From JBOGVZ01 sp050692985 (GTDB taxonomy: Bacteria > Actinomycetota > UBA4738 > CALAEC01): a stretch of 64,000 bases of DNA. The stretch's first letter is position 1; the number at the start of each line of letters is the position of its first letter. This document shows positions 42,916 through 51,725 of the stretch, one piece after another. The notes under the pieces are model-generated. The model ran no database searches, had not been told where the DNA came from, and was given only the letters and a program-made list of their open reading frames with translations. The translations under genes and the position numbers were made by a program. The stretch lies in the NCBI GenBank assembly GCA_050692985.1, contig JBOGVZ010000085.1, positions 1-64,000 on the forward strand, read 5' to 3'.

Positions 42916-43457
42916 GGCCCGGGGTCTTCCTCGACCGCGACGGCACGCTGATCGCCGAGGTCGGCCACCTGGGCGAGCCCGAGCGCGTGGAGCTCCTGCC
43001 AGGGGTGTCCCTGGCGCTTCGCCGGCTCCGGGACGCCGGCTTCGGCCTGGCGGTGGTGACGAACCAGGCCGGCGTGGCCCGGGGACTGTTCACCGAGGCC
43101 GCCGTGCGGGCCGTCAACGCCAGGGTGGCCGAGCTGCTGGGTGGGGAGGAGATCTGGGTGGACGGCTGGTACTTCTGCCCGCACCATCCCGAGTTCACCG
43201 GGCCCTGCGAGTGCCGCAAGCCCGAGCCCGGGATGCTCCGGCTGGCGGCCCGGGAGCTGGACCTGGACCTGACCGCCTCGTGGATGGTCGGCGACCACCC
43301 GGGTGACGCGGAGGCCGGCCGGCGAGCCGGGGCCCGGCCGATCATGGTGCGCACCGGCCACGGGCTGCTTCCCGGTTCGGACCACCACCCCGGCCCCGAC
43401 GTCCCCGTGGTCGACGACCTCGCCGCCGCCGTCGACCTGATCCTGGAGGCCTCGTGA
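42912..43457 (+). CDS. gmhB: D-glycero-D-manno-heptose 1,7-bisphosphate 7-phosphatase (GmhB-like HAD)
   Basis: 181 residues from GTG 42912, overlapping gmhA (GTGA). HAD motif I FLDRDGTL, VVTNQAGVARGLF, the zinc loop CPHHPEF..CECRKPEPGM and WMVGDHPGDAEAG are all family-specific. Removes the 7-phosphate from heptose bisphosphate. The three genes together give heptose 1-phosphate. Confidence 0.9.
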   Translation: MRPGVFLDRDGTLIAEVGHLGEPERVELLPGVSLALRRLRDAGFGLAVVTNQAGVARGLFTEAAVRAVNARVAELLGGEEIWVDGWYFCPHHPEFTGPCECRKPEPGMLRLAARELDLDLTASWMVGDHPGDAEAGRRAGARPIMVRTGHGLLPGSDHHPGPDVPVVDDLAAAVDLILEAS

Positions 43458-44635
43458 CCTCGTTCGTCACCGGGCTGACGTGCTCGAAGTGCCACCGGAC
43501 GTACGACCACGGCCGCCCCCAGGGCGTGTGCCGGGAGGACGGGGCGCCGCTGTTGGTCGACTACGACCTGGAGGCGATCGGCCGGGCGGTCCGCCCCGAG
43601 GACGTGGCCGGACGGGTGCCCACGATGTGGCGGTACCGAGAGCTGCTGCCGGTCGAGGACGACGAGCACGTGGTCTCGCTGGGGGAGGGCTTCACCCCGA
43701 TGCTCGTCTCCGACGGCACGGCCTCGCTCCTGGGCGTGGGTGGGGTGTGGATCAAGGACGAGGGGCGGAACCCCACCGGGACCTTCAAGGCCCGGGGAGC
43801 CTCGTGCGGCGTTTCCCGGGCGGTGGAGCTGGGGCTCCCGGACGTGGCCCTGCCCACGGCGGGGAACGCGGGGGGCGCCTGGGCCTGCTACGGCGCGGCG
43901 GCGGGGGTCCGGGTGCACGTGGCCGTGCCCTCGGAGGCCCCCCGGATCACCGCGCTGGAGTGCCGGGCCCACGGGGCCGACGTGCTCGAGGTCGAGGGGA
44001 ACATCGGCGCCGCCGGCCGGGAGCTGGCCGAGGTGGTCGAGCGGGAGGGGTGGTTCGACGTCACCGGGTTCCGCGAGCCCTATCGCCTGGACGGCAAGCG
44101 CACGCTCGGCTTCGAGATCGCCGAGCAGCTCGGCTGGGAGGCTCCCGACGCCGTCGTGTACCCGACCGGTGGGGGGCTGGCGCTGATCGGGATCTGGCGG
44201 GGGTGGGTCCAGCTCCGCGAGCTCGGCTGGATCGAGGGCGACCTGCCCCGGATGATGGCGGTCCAGTCCACCGGCTGCGCCCCGGTCGTCCGGGCATTCG
44301 AGGAAGGCCGCGAGGACACGGAGGTGTGGGAGGAGGCGGGCACGATCGCCAGCGGCCTCCTGGTCCCGAAGGCCCTGGGCCACCGCATGGCGCTGTCGGC
44401 GATCCGGGACAGCGGCGGTACGGCGGTGGCCGTTCCCGACGCGGCCATCGTGGAGGCGGTGGGGACCATGGCTCGGGAGGGAGGCGTGCTTCCCTCGCCG
44501 GAGGCGGCGGCCACCCTGGCCGGGGCGCTGGCGCTCCGGCAGCGCGGCGACCTCGGAGCGGAGGACCGCGTGGTGCTGGTGGCCACCGGCAGCGGCCTCA
44601 AGTACCCCGACGTCCTGGAGGAGGCGCTCGAGTGA
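43454..44635 (+). CDS. Threonine-synthase-like PLP enzyme
   Basis: 393 residues from GTG 43454, overlapping gmhB. N-terminal Cys ribbon (TCSKCHRTYDHG), PLP lysine in NPTGTFKARGA, AGNAGGAWACYGAAAG (substrate/phosphate loop), PTGGGLALIGIW and a final LVATGSGLKYPD. Class II threonine synthase family, probably converting O-phosphohomoserine to threonine; some members have other beta-elimination or replacement roles. No hom or thrB gene is near, so the assignment to threonine synthesis is tentative. Confidence 0.8.
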   Translation: MTSFVTGLTCSKCHRTYDHGRPQGVCREDGAPLLVDYDLEAIGRAVRPEDVAGRVPTMWRYRELLPVEDDEHVVSLGEGFTPMLVSDGTASLLGVGGVWIKDEGRNPTGTFKARGASCGVSRAVELGLPDVALPTAGNAGGAWACYGAAAGVRVHVAVPSEAPRITALECRAHGADVLEVEGNIGAAGRELAEVVEREGWFDVTGFREPYRLDGKRTLGFEIAEQLGWEAPDAVVYPTGGGLALIGIWRGWVQLRELGWIEGDLPRMMAVQSTGCAPVVRAFEEGREDTEVWEEAGTIASGLLVPKALGHRMALSAIRDSGGTAVAVPDAAIVEAVGTMAREGGVLPSPEAAATLAGALALRQRGDLGAEDRVVLVATGSGLKYPDVLEEALE

Positions 44636-45690
44636 CGCTCCCGGTGAAGCCGCCGCTGGAGCCCATGCTGGCGAAGCTCGAGCGAGACATCCCCCGGGGC
44701 GATGGCTGGCTGTACGAGCCGAAGTGGGACGGCTTCCGGGCCATCGTGTTCCGCGACAGGGACGAGGTCCACGTTGAGAGCAGGGGGAAGCGGGTCCTGC
44801 ACCGCTACTTCCCGGAGCTGCTGGATCCGCTCCGCGGGGCACTGCCCGAGAGGTGCGTGGTCGACGGGGAGATAGTGCTGGCGGGGCCGGACGGCCTGGA
44901 CTTCGACTCGCTCCAGCTCCGGCTGCATCCGGCGGAGTCGCGGATCCGCCTGCTGGCCGGGCAGATCCCCACCTCCTACGTGGCGTTCGACCTCCTGGCC
45001 GAGGGCGGCAAGGACCTCCGGAAGCGACCGCTGGCGGAGCGGCACGCCCGGCTGGTGGAGATCCTGGGCACGAAGCCGACCGGCAGGGCCATGAAGGAGA
45101 TCCTGAAGCCGGGAACCCGGGTGGCCCTCAGCCCGTGGACGACGAAGCCCGAAGAGGCGGCCCGGTGGTTCGACGACTTCGAGGCGCACGGCCTCGACGG
45201 AATCATCGCCAAGCACGAGGGCCTCACGTACCAGCCCGGCAAGCGGGTGATGGTGAAGGTCAAGCACGAACGCACCCTGGACTGCGTGGTGGGCGGCTAC
45301 CGCATCCACAAGTCCGGCCAGGGCGTGGGGTCGCTGCTCCTGGGTCTGTACGACGACCGCGGCGTGCTCCATCACGTCGGTGCGGCCGGGGCGTTCCCCG
45401 CCAGGGAGCGCCTGGCCCTTATCGAGAAGCTGAAGCCGCTGGAGGGCGGGGAGGGGTTCGGCCAGGGGACGGTGCTCGGTGGGCCCAGCCGGTGGCGCCA
45501 GTCCGAGAGGGAATGGATCCCGCTCCAGCCGAAGCTGGTGTGCGAGGTGGCCTACGACCACTTCCAGGGCCACCGCCTCCGCCACCTGGCCCAGTTCCGC
45601 CGGTGGCGCCCCGACCGCGACCCCCGCAGCTGCACCTTCGCCCAGGCCGGCGCCACCCCGCCCGACTGGGATCGGCTACCCGAAGCCTGA
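44632..45690 (+). CDS. ligC: ATP-dependent DNA ligase (LigC-like)
   Basis: 352 residues from GTG 44632, overlapping the previous stop (GTGA). Nucleotidyl-lysine motif EPKWDGFRAIV (K about 29), VDGEIVL, VAFDLLAEGG, GLDGIIAKHEG and VMVKVKHERTLD are ligase motifs I-V; the C-terminal OB-fold domain follows. The length fits the mycobacterial LigC group, linked to single-strand break and back-up end-joining repair. Last gene of the overlapping run, although functionally unrelated to heptose synthesis. Confidence 0.9.
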   Translation: MTLPVKPPLEPMLAKLERDIPRGDGWLYEPKWDGFRAIVFRDRDEVHVESRGKRVLHRYFPELLDPLRGALPERCVVDGEIVLAGPDGLDFDSLQLRLHPAESRIRLLAGQIPTSYVAFDLLAEGGKDLRKRPLAERHARLVEILGTKPTGRAMKEILKPGTRVALSPWTTKPEEAARWFDDFEAHGLDGIIAKHEGLTYQPGKRVMVKVKHERTLDCVVGGYRIHKSGQGVGSLLLGLYDDRGVLHHVGAAGAFPARERLALIEKLKPLEGGEGFGQGTVLGGPSRWRQSEREWIPLQPKLVCEVAYDHFQGHRLRHLAQFRRWRPDRDPRSCTFAQAGATPPDWDRLPEA

Positions 45691-46824
45691 GGCGGTCCTT
45701 CTCCGCTCTTCCCGGGGAATCCCGAGCGGATGGGTCGACACGGGCCGCCCCCCGGGATCGTGGAACCGCAGGTGTCGATCGGGATGGCCGCTGGTCCGCC
45801 ATCCGCCCTCGTGCACCAACCGGTGATGGGCGTGGCACAGCAGGATCAGGTTCCCCAGGTCGGTGGGGCCGCCGTCCCCCCAGTGCACCAGATGATGGGC
45901 CTTCAGCCACCGCCGGCGCTCGCATCCGGGGAACCGGCACATCCCGCGGTCCCGGTGGCGCAGCAGCCGGGCGATGGGCCCGGGAACGGCGCGGCCCCGC
46001 CGGCCGATGCCCACCGGCTGGCCGTTCTCTTCCAGGACCCATTCCACCCGGGAGTCACAGGCCATCCGGCGGACGGCGTCGTCAGACAGGCGGTGCCCGT
46101 CCTCGGTCTCGGCCAGCCACGGCCCCCGGTGGGGTTCCGACCCGGCCACCACCCGGGCGTCGGCGTGGATCACCAGGCGGTCGGTCGAGCCCGTTCCTCC
46201 GGCCTCGGTGACCGCCTCCACCAGGGCGTCAGCCATCCGGGCCTCGCCGGGGTTCTCCGGCTGGTCGGTGAGCACGACCTGCTCGGCCCGGCGGGAAAGG
46301 GCCGCCTCTACGGCCGCTCCCTCCTCTGGCGGAAGCATCCCCTGAAGGCACAGCATGGGCGAGTCGGTGTCCCACCACAGGGACAGGAACCGCCTCCGGC
46401 GGGCCTCCCGCTCGTCTTTGGTCCCCACCCGGCGGTGCCGCTCCGCCTCCCGCCACAGGGTGACCGGGCGCAGGTGGGCCCCCTTTCGGGCCCAGTAGGT
46501 CTCGGTGTCCCGGGTCACGAATCGGCTCAGGGGCCGGAGCTGGTCCCAGGAGATCCTCCCGGACCGGTAGGCCCCGAACAGCCGGGGGAGCTCCCGCAGG
46601 GCCCGGGCCATCCGGACCCACTCCCGGGCGGTGGCCCGGGCCAGCCCGTAGCGGGCCGCCAGCCAGGCGCTCATGGAGGTCGCCCCATCCCTGCGCCACA
46701 GGCCACGGTCCTCGCAGTCCCAGACGGCTTCCAGGATATCGGCGGAGGCGGCGGTCATCTGGGCCATAGCCTCGTCGAGCCTATCGACGGGATCGGTGAG
46801 CCGGATCGGCGTGGCAACGCTCAT
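45676..46824 (-). CDS. DUF222/13E12-type HNH endonuclease-like protein
   Basis: 382 residues. N-terminal DUF222 helical region (LDEAMAQMTAASADILEAVW, TSMSAWLAARYGLARATARE) and a C-terminal HNH motif (WLKAHHLVHWGDGGPTDLGN, LILLCHAHHRLVHEGGW). This 13E12 family is multicopy and nearly confined to Actinobacteria; its biology is poorly known. 3' end overlaps ligC by 15 bp, tail to tail. Confidence 0.9.
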   Translation of the reverse strand: MSVATPIRLTDPVDRLDEAMAQMTAASADILEAVWDCEDRGLWRRDGATSMSAWLAARYGLARATAREWVRMARALRELPRLFGAYRSGRISWDQLRPLSRFVTRDTETYWARKGAHLRPVTLWREAERHRRVGTKDEREARRRRFLSLWWDTDSPMLCLQGMLPPEEGAAVEAALSRRAEQVVLTDQPENPGEARMADALVEAVTEAGGTGSTDRLVIHADARVVAGSEPHRGPWLAETEDGHRLSDDAVRRMACDSRVEWVLEENGQPVGIGRRGRAVPGPIARLLRHRDRGMCRFPGCERRRWLKAHHLVHWGDGGPTDLGNLILLCHAHHRLVHEGGWRTSGHPDRHLRFHDPGGRPVSTHPLGIPREERRRTASGFG

Positions 46825-46890
46825 GGGAGGATCCTAGAATCACCCACTGACATTTCCGACGCCGCTCACCGGCAGGGATAGGATCGGCTC

Positions 46891-47214
46891 GTGGATCCGG
46901 GGATGCCGGCCCGCTCCGAGGATTGGAACCTCGCGCTCCCCATCGAGGCCCAGGATCCGGCGCACGGCCGACGTGCACGGCGCGTCGCGAAGTTGACCAC
47001 GGGCTTCGTGCTCGTTCTCCTCCTCGGCCTGGCCGTGCTGATCTCGATCCCCGGCTACTGGGAGGCCAGATGGCGGGAGTGCTTCGAGGTCAAGGAAAGG
47101 GGCCGGATTCCCGGTAGCCTTCATCCGCCGCGGTGGTTGTCGTGGCCACCGGGATGGGAGTGCGTGTTCGAGACCCCGGACGGCTCGATCACCACCCGCT
47201 ACATCGGGTTCTGA
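46891..47214 (+). CDS. Small single-span membrane protein
   Basis: 107 residues from GTG 46891. Cytosolic start, basic stretch (HGRRARRVAKL), membrane helix TTGFVLVLLLGLAVLISI and an exterior part with two Cys (RECFEV, WECVFET) that could form a disulphide. No family recognised. Its stop touches the end of the LigD gene. Confidence 0.6.
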   Translation: MDPGMPARSEDWNLALPIEAQDPAHGRRARRVAKLTTGFVLVLLLGLAVLISIPGYWEARWRECFEVKERGRIPGSLHPPRWLSWPPGWECVFETPDGSITTRYIGF

Positions 47215-47215
47215 G

Positions 47216-48220
47216 TCACCTCGGCCTCCTGGCGCGGGAGGGGGCCACGCGGGTGGGCTCGCCGGGCATCTTGGGGTGGTGGACCGGCCACGGAGCATCG
47301 GACAGGCCCTCGCGCTCGTCGCGGTCGGCCAGCTCCAGCAGCGACTCCAGCGAGTCCACCGCGTCGTCGATCCCGGCATGCGGATCCCCCCGCTCGGCGA
47401 ACCGCTTCGGCACGGTGTCCAGCCGCAGCTCCCGGGGCTCCACGTCCGCCACCTCGTCCCACTCCAGCGGGCACGACGCCCGGGCGTCGGGCACCGGACG
47501 CACCGAGTACGCCGAGGCCACGGTGCGGTCGCGGGCGTTCTGGTTGTAGTCCACGAACACCCCGCGGCGCTCCTCCTTCCACCACGCCGTGGTGGCCAGC
47601 GACGACCGCCGCTCCACCTCCCGCGCCAGGGCCAGGGCGGCCCGGCGGACCTCCTGGAACCCCCACCGGGGCTCGATCCGAACCAGCACGTGGATCCCCC
47701 GCTTGCCGGACGTCTTGGGCCAGCCCACCAGGCCGTGCTCCTCCAGCACGTCCCGAACGACCAGGGCCACCTTGCGCGCGCTGGCGAACGGGATCCGCGG
47801 CGTGGGGTCGAGGTCCACCCGCAGCTCGTCGGGATGGTCGGTGTCGGAGGCCCGCACCGGCCAGGGGTTGATGTCCAGGCACCCCAGGTTGACCATCCAT
47901 AGCAGGTGGGCCACGTCGGCGATCACCAGCTCCTCCGCCGACCGGCCGCTGGGGAAGCGGATCCGCACGGTCCGGAGCCACTCGGGCCGCGAGGACGGCA
48001 CCCGCTTCTGGTAGAAGGAGTGGCCCTCCACCCCGTCCGGCCACCGGTGCATGACCACCGGCCGGTCGCGAGCCCCGCGCACCGCCCCCTCCCCCACCGC
48101 GAGGTAGTAGCGGGCGAGGTCGAGCTTGGTCAGCCGGGGCTTCGGGAAGAAGACCTTGCTCGGGTTGGAGATCGGGATCTCGCGGCCGTCCGCCTCCAGG
48201 ACCTCTGGTTGCTCGCTCAG
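47216..48220 (-). CDS. ligD: LigD-type NHEJ polymerase/primase domain protein
   Basis: 334 residues. ISNPSKVFFPKPRLTKLDLARYY, the pocket motif ELRVDLDPTP (metal-binding Asp pair), KTSGKRGIHVLVRI, FVDYNQNARDRTVASAYSVR and VPKRFAERGD are the stand-alone LigD polymerase (PolDom) signature. It fills gaps and adds ribonucleotides at breaks with Ku. No ATG, GTG or TTG exists between the family's N-terminus and the upstream stop. The start appears to be CTG 48220 in a CTGA overlap with the udgX stop, five bases behind GGAG. No ku gene is in the window. Confidence 0.85.
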   Translation of the reverse strand: MSEQPEVLEADGREIPISNPSKVFFPKPRLTKLDLARYYLAVGEGAVRGARDRPVVMHRWPDGVEGHSFYQKRVPSSRPEWLRTVRIRFPSGRSAEELVIADVAHLLWMVNLGCLDINPWPVRASDTDHPDELRVDLDPTPRIPFASARKVALVVRDVLEEHGLVGWPKTSGKRGIHVLVRIEPRWGFQEVRRAALALAREVERRSSLATTAWWKEERRGVFVDYNQNARDRTVASAYSVRPVPDARASCPLEWDEVADVEPRELRLDTVPKRFAERGDPHAGIDDAVDSLESLLELADRDEREGLSDAPWPVHHPKMPGEPTRVAPSRARRPR

Positions 48221-48832
48221 GCGATCTCCTTGGCCAGCTTCGCCAGGTCGGCCACGAACCGCTTCCGCTCCCGGCGCCGGGTCGGGTCATCCGGCGCTCG
48301 CAACACCGACGAGGGGTGCACGGTGGCCATGACCACCGGCGCCAGGTCCGACTCCAGGAGCTTGCCACGGTCCCGGGACACGCGGAAGTCCTTCCCCGGC
48401 AGCGCCCTGGCCGCGGTGGCTCCCAGGCACACCAGGGCCCGGGGCCTCACCTGGGCCAGCTCCGCCTCCAGCCACGGGAAGCAGGCCCGGATCTCCTCGG
48501 CCGTGGGGGTCTTGTGGATGCGCCGCTTGCCCTTGCGGGTGAACTTGAAGTGCTTGACCACGTTGGTGATGTAGGCCCTCTTCGGGTCGATCCCGGCCTC
48601 CTCCAGGGCCTGGCTCAGCAGGCGCCCAGCGGGGCCGACGAAGGGGTGGCCCTCGACATCCTCCCGGTCGCCCGGTTTCTCCCCCACCAGGACCAGCTCG
48701 GCTCGGGGGCTCCCCTCACCGAAGACCGTCTGGGTAGCGTCCCGGTACAGCCCGGCACCCGCGGCAGCCCCGGGCGGCTTCCCGGAGGGCGGTCAGCGAC
48801 CGTCGTTCGGGCAGGAACTCCTCGGCCCCCAC
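48217..48832 (-). pseudogene. udgX: UdgX-type uracil-DNA glycosylase, one-base frameshift
   Basis: GEKPGDREDVEGHPFVGPAG (motif A), NVVKHFKFTRKGKRRIHKTP with the KRRIH loop whose His makes a covalent bond to the abasic site in studied UdgX, and VMATVHPSSVLR (motif B) are all present. The N-terminal REAARGCRGC (Fe-S cysteines) and GLYRDATQTVFGEG are in different frames: dropping one base of the GG at 48754-48755 joins them into an approximately 204-residue protein from GTG 48832. Without the 5' part the 48217-48687 frame would lack two cluster cysteines, so a sequence error is likely. Couples to the LigD gene by overlap. Confidence 0.8.
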
Positions 48833-48855
48833 GCGGTCACCCCCGCGGGGTCAGC

Positions 48856-49611
48856 TCACCTCACCGGCGTCTGGGTGGTGCCGGGCGCCGGGGTCCCGGG
48901 AAGGTGCATGAGATTGCGGACGTCGCGAACGCCGTAGATCGCCCGCACCCGCCGCTCGATCTCGGCGATCTTGTCCGGGCTGTCGACCTGGCCGCGGAGG
49001 AACACGACCCCGCGCTCGGCGTTAACGCTGATCCGGGCCTTGGGGATGTCGTCGGACTGGAAGACCTCGCTCTCCACCTTGTGGGCCAGGACCTGGTCGT
49101 TCTCCGGCCCGCCGTCGCGCCGGTGGCGCAGGGCCTCGATCTTGCCGGTCGCGGTGGAGGCCACGTAACGGCCCGTCCGCCCGGCCCTGCCGGCCAGTCC
49201 GCTGGCGAACGAGGTGAGCTTGTCACGGGCCACATGGCGGCGACGCTTGCCGCTGACCGGGTCCAGGAAGAACGCCGCCGCGGCGCCGGCCAGGACGGCC
49301 AGCCCGCCCCGGACGACCTTCGCCCCGCGCTTGGGCGGCCTCTCGCCGGCGATCCGGTAGCCGATGGTCCTGCGGGCCCGCTTGACCCTGCGGCCGACCT
49401 TCACCGTGGCTCCCCTGGCCGTGCCCCCGACCCTCGAGCCCACGTCCTTGGCGCCCTCGGCCAGCTTGCCTCCCACGCCCTTCAACCCCTCGAGCCCCCC
49501 GGTGAGCCGCTCCTTGACCGCGCCGTTCCCGAGGGCCTCGGCGACATCCTTCACCCCTCGCTCGGCTCTCTTCCGCGCGTCGATCGCCATCCTCGCCACC
49601 TCCTGGACCAT
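48856..49611 (-). CDS. BON-domain protein with membrane/helical N-terminus
   Basis: 251 residues from ATG 49611; ATG 49590 behind GGAGG is an alternative. N-terminal basic helical region, a short hydrophobic segment (GGLAVLAGAAAAFFLDPVSG with KRRRH after it), and a C-terminal BON domain (KVESEVFQSDDIPKARISVN, GVVFLRGQVDSPDKIAEIER, VRAIYGVRDVRNLMHL). BON domains bind phospholipid or peptidoglycan near the envelope. Function unknown. Confidence 0.8.
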   Translation of the reverse strand: MVQEVARMAIDARKRAERGVKDVAEALGNGAVKERLTGGLEGLKGVGGKLAEGAKDVGSRVGGTARGATVKVGRRVKRARRTIGYRIAGERPPKRGAKVVRGGLAVLAGAAAAFFLDPVSGKRRRHVARDKLTSFASGLAGRAGRTGRYVASTATGKIEALRHRRDGGPENDQVLAHKVESEVFQSDDIPKARISVNAERGVVFLRGQVDSPDKIAEIERRVRAIYGVRDVRNLMHLPGTPAPGTTQTPVR

Positions 49612-49716
49612 GCGCTCACCTAGTTCGTATCCGCCTCGGCGAGCGCCAAACGCCCCCTGGAGGCCCGTGGCCGAACCGCCGGACCGGCGGGGGTCCCGGA
49701 CGCTACGCTGGCCGCG

Positions 49717-50790
49717 GTGATCAAGTACCTGGGGTCGAAGCGGCGGCTGGTCCCGGTGCTCGGCGAGGTGGCGGCCCGCGCCGGGGCCAGGACCGCCGTG
49801 GACCTGTTCACCGGCACCACCCGGGTGGCCCAGGAGCTCAAGCGCCGGGGGGCCCGGGTGTGGACCGTGGACACCGCCCGGTACTCGGAGGTGTTCGCCC
49901 GCACCTACGTCGAGACCGACGCGCACCGGATCGATCGCCCCGCCCTGGTGCGGGCGGTGGCCGAGCTCAACGGGCTGCCCGGCCGGCCCGGGTACGTCAC
50001 GGAGACGTTCTGCCACCGGTCCCGGTTCTTCCAGCCGAAGAACGGCATGCGCATCGACGCGATCCGCGATGCGATCCGCGACCGCTACGCGGGCTCGCCC
50101 CTGGAGCCGATCCTCCTGACCTCGCTCATCGAGGCCGCCGACCGGGTGGACTCCACCACCGGCGTGCAGATGGCCTACCTGAAGGACTGGGCCCCCCGTT
50201 CCTACCGCGACCTGGAGCTGCGGGTCCCGGCGCTCCTGCCGGGGCCCGGACACGCCCTCCGGGCGGACGCGGCCCGGGCGGTCCGCTCGGTGCCGGCCGT
50301 GGACCTGGCATACCTGGACCCCCCGTACAACCAGCACCGCTACTTCGCCAACTACCACGTGTGGGAGACGCTGGTGGCCTGGGATGGCCCCGCCGTCTAC
50401 GGGGTGGCCTGCAAGCGCGTGGACGCGCGCGACCCGGGCACCGCCAGCCGGTTCAACCGCCGGGGCGAGATCCACCACGCGCTGGCCGAGGTGGTGGCCG
50501 CCGTCCGGGCCCGGGTGGTGGTGCTCTCGTTCAGCGACGAGGGATGGATGACGCTGCCGGAGCTGGTGGAGATGGCTTCCGGCCAGGGCCACGTTCGGAC
50601 ACTGTCCTTCGACTCCCGCCGGTACGTCGGCGCCCAGATCGGCATCCACGACCCGCGGGGACGGAAGGTCGGCACGGTGTCGCACCTGCGCAACACCGAG
50701 CACCTCCTGATCGCCGGGGAGCGCGCCGAGGTCGAGGAGCTGGCCCGGGGCTTCCCCGCCGCCACGCCGGAGCCGGTGCCCACGCCGTGA
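49717..50790 (+). CDS. Solitary DNA adenine methyltransferase (Dam-like, D12 class)
   Basis: 357 residues from GTG 49717. KYLGSKRRLVPVLGEV (motif X), DLFTGTTRVAQEL (SAM motif I), and DLAYLDPPYNQHRYFANYH (motif IV, DPPY) with later VVVLSFSDEGWM match the N6-adenine Dam family. No restriction partner is adjacent, so it is an orphan or regulatory methylase. The LFTGTT form of motif I is slightly off the usual FxGxG. Diverges from the BON gene (105 bp between the two starts). Confidence 0.82.
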   Translation: MIKYLGSKRRLVPVLGEVAARAGARTAVDLFTGTTRVAQELKRRGARVWTVDTARYSEVFARTYVETDAHRIDRPALVRAVAELNGLPGRPGYVTETFCHRSRFFQPKNGMRIDAIRDAIRDRYAGSPLEPILLTSLIEAADRVDSTTGVQMAYLKDWAPRSYRDLELRVPALLPGPGHALRADAARAVRSVPAVDLAYLDPPYNQHRYFANYHVWETLVAWDGPAVYGVACKRVDARDPGTASRFNRRGEIHHALAEVVAAVRARVVVLSFSDEGWMTLPELVEMASGQGHVRTLSFDSRRYVGAQIGIHDPRGRKVGTVSHLRNTEHLLIAGERAEVEELARGFPAATPEPVPTP

Positions 50791-50854
50791 GTCGCTGGGC
50801 CGAACGGCCGACTTCCAACGTTCCGCCATCCCACGTACACTGGCGCCGCCCGAA

Positions 50855-51607
50855 ATGCCCGAAGGGAAGCCCGTGCCGAAGCGACTGGCCCTCGTGGCCC
50901 TCTCCCTGGCCGTGTGGAGCCTGGCCCTCCCCGCCCAGGCCGCCGACACCTACCGCCAGCCGGTGTGGTTCCTGTGGGAGCGCTCCACCCTCGATGTGGT
51001 CATCGTGCCCCCGGCGCACGGGCAGCTGTGGAACTCCGGCGGGGTGCTGGGGGGGCAGGGGGTCATGGAGGCCACCCCGTTCAACTCCTACCTGGCGGCC
51101 ATCGAACGGGCCGCCTCCGACTGGCGGCGGGCCGTGGACACGTTCGGCCCCTCGTGGCTCCGGTCGGGGCTGGTGATGCGGACCTACGTGGTGGGCAGGG
51201 ACAACGTCCCGGGCTCGGCCCTGCTCCAGCCGGAGATCGTGGTCGTCACCGACGAGACCAAGGGGCCCCTGCTGGGCGCCTCGATCAGCACGCGGCCGTG
51301 CGTGGCGGACAGCTCGAGCTTCTACACGGCCAGCTTCACCCCCACCGACATGTACAACGTGAGCCTGCACGAGATCGGGCACTGCCTGGGTCTCGATCAC
51401 GCCACGGGTCCGAGCAGCGGCAAGATCACCCACGACACCATGTACGCCTCCTACGGCCACACCCCGGGGGCGGCCGGAACCCACTCCCACTGCCCCAGCA
51501 ACCTGAACGTGGCCGGGCTGGAACGAGTCTTCGGCCCGTTGTTCGAGAAGCCGGGGGGCGGGTCGGTGTCGATGTCGTCCACGGACTACAAGCGCATCAC
51601 CTGCTAG
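50855..51607 (+). CDS. Secreted matrixin-type zinc metalloprotease
   Basis: 250 residues. Signal peptide (LALVALSLAVWSLALPAQAA) and the metzincin zinc motif HEIGHCLGLDH (about 173-183) followed by a Met-turn-like THDTMYASYG. CPSNLNVAGLERVFG at the end. Extracellular protein cleavage; target unknown. ATG 50855 or GTG 50873 are possible starts. Cys pair near residue 150 and 210 suggests a disulphide. Confidence 0.8.
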   Translation: MPEGKPVPKRLALVALSLAVWSLALPAQAADTYRQPVWFLWERSTLDVVIVPPAHGQLWNSGGVLGGQGVMEATPFNSYLAAIERAASDWRRAVDTFGPSWLRSGLVMRTYVVGRDNVPGSALLQPEIVVVTDETKGPLLGASISTRPCVADSSSFYTASFTPTDMYNVSLHEIGHCLGLDHATGPSSGKITHDTMYASYGHTPGAAGTHSHCPSNLNVAGLERVFGPLFEKPGGGSVSMSSTDYKRITC

Positions 51608-51634
51608 GCGGCCTCCCGCCGCCCCGCTCCCGGA

Positions 51635-51664
51635 TTGACCGGCGGTCAGTCAGTCGGGTACGAT
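51635..51664 (+). promoter_or_regulatory. Promoter and probable operator of the MMPL exporter
   Basis: TTGACC (51635-51640), 18-bp spacer and TACGAT (51659-51664) 60 bp upstream of the MMPL start. The spacer is filled by GGCGGTCAGTCAGTCGG, and TGACC/GGTCA flank it as a small dyad, a look common for TetR-family operators controlling exporters. No regulator gene is adjacent. Confidence 0.5.
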
Positions 51665-51725
51665 CGCGGAGGCCTCGGCACGGGCCGCGCTCCCGACCTA
51701 GCGCCGAGCCCCAGGAGCCCTCGAC

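Noticed and set aside
49717..50790. Part of a restriction-modification pair
   Set aside because: No endonuclease-like gene adjoins the adenine methylase. Neighbours are a BON protein and a matrixin protease, so it is treated as solitary.
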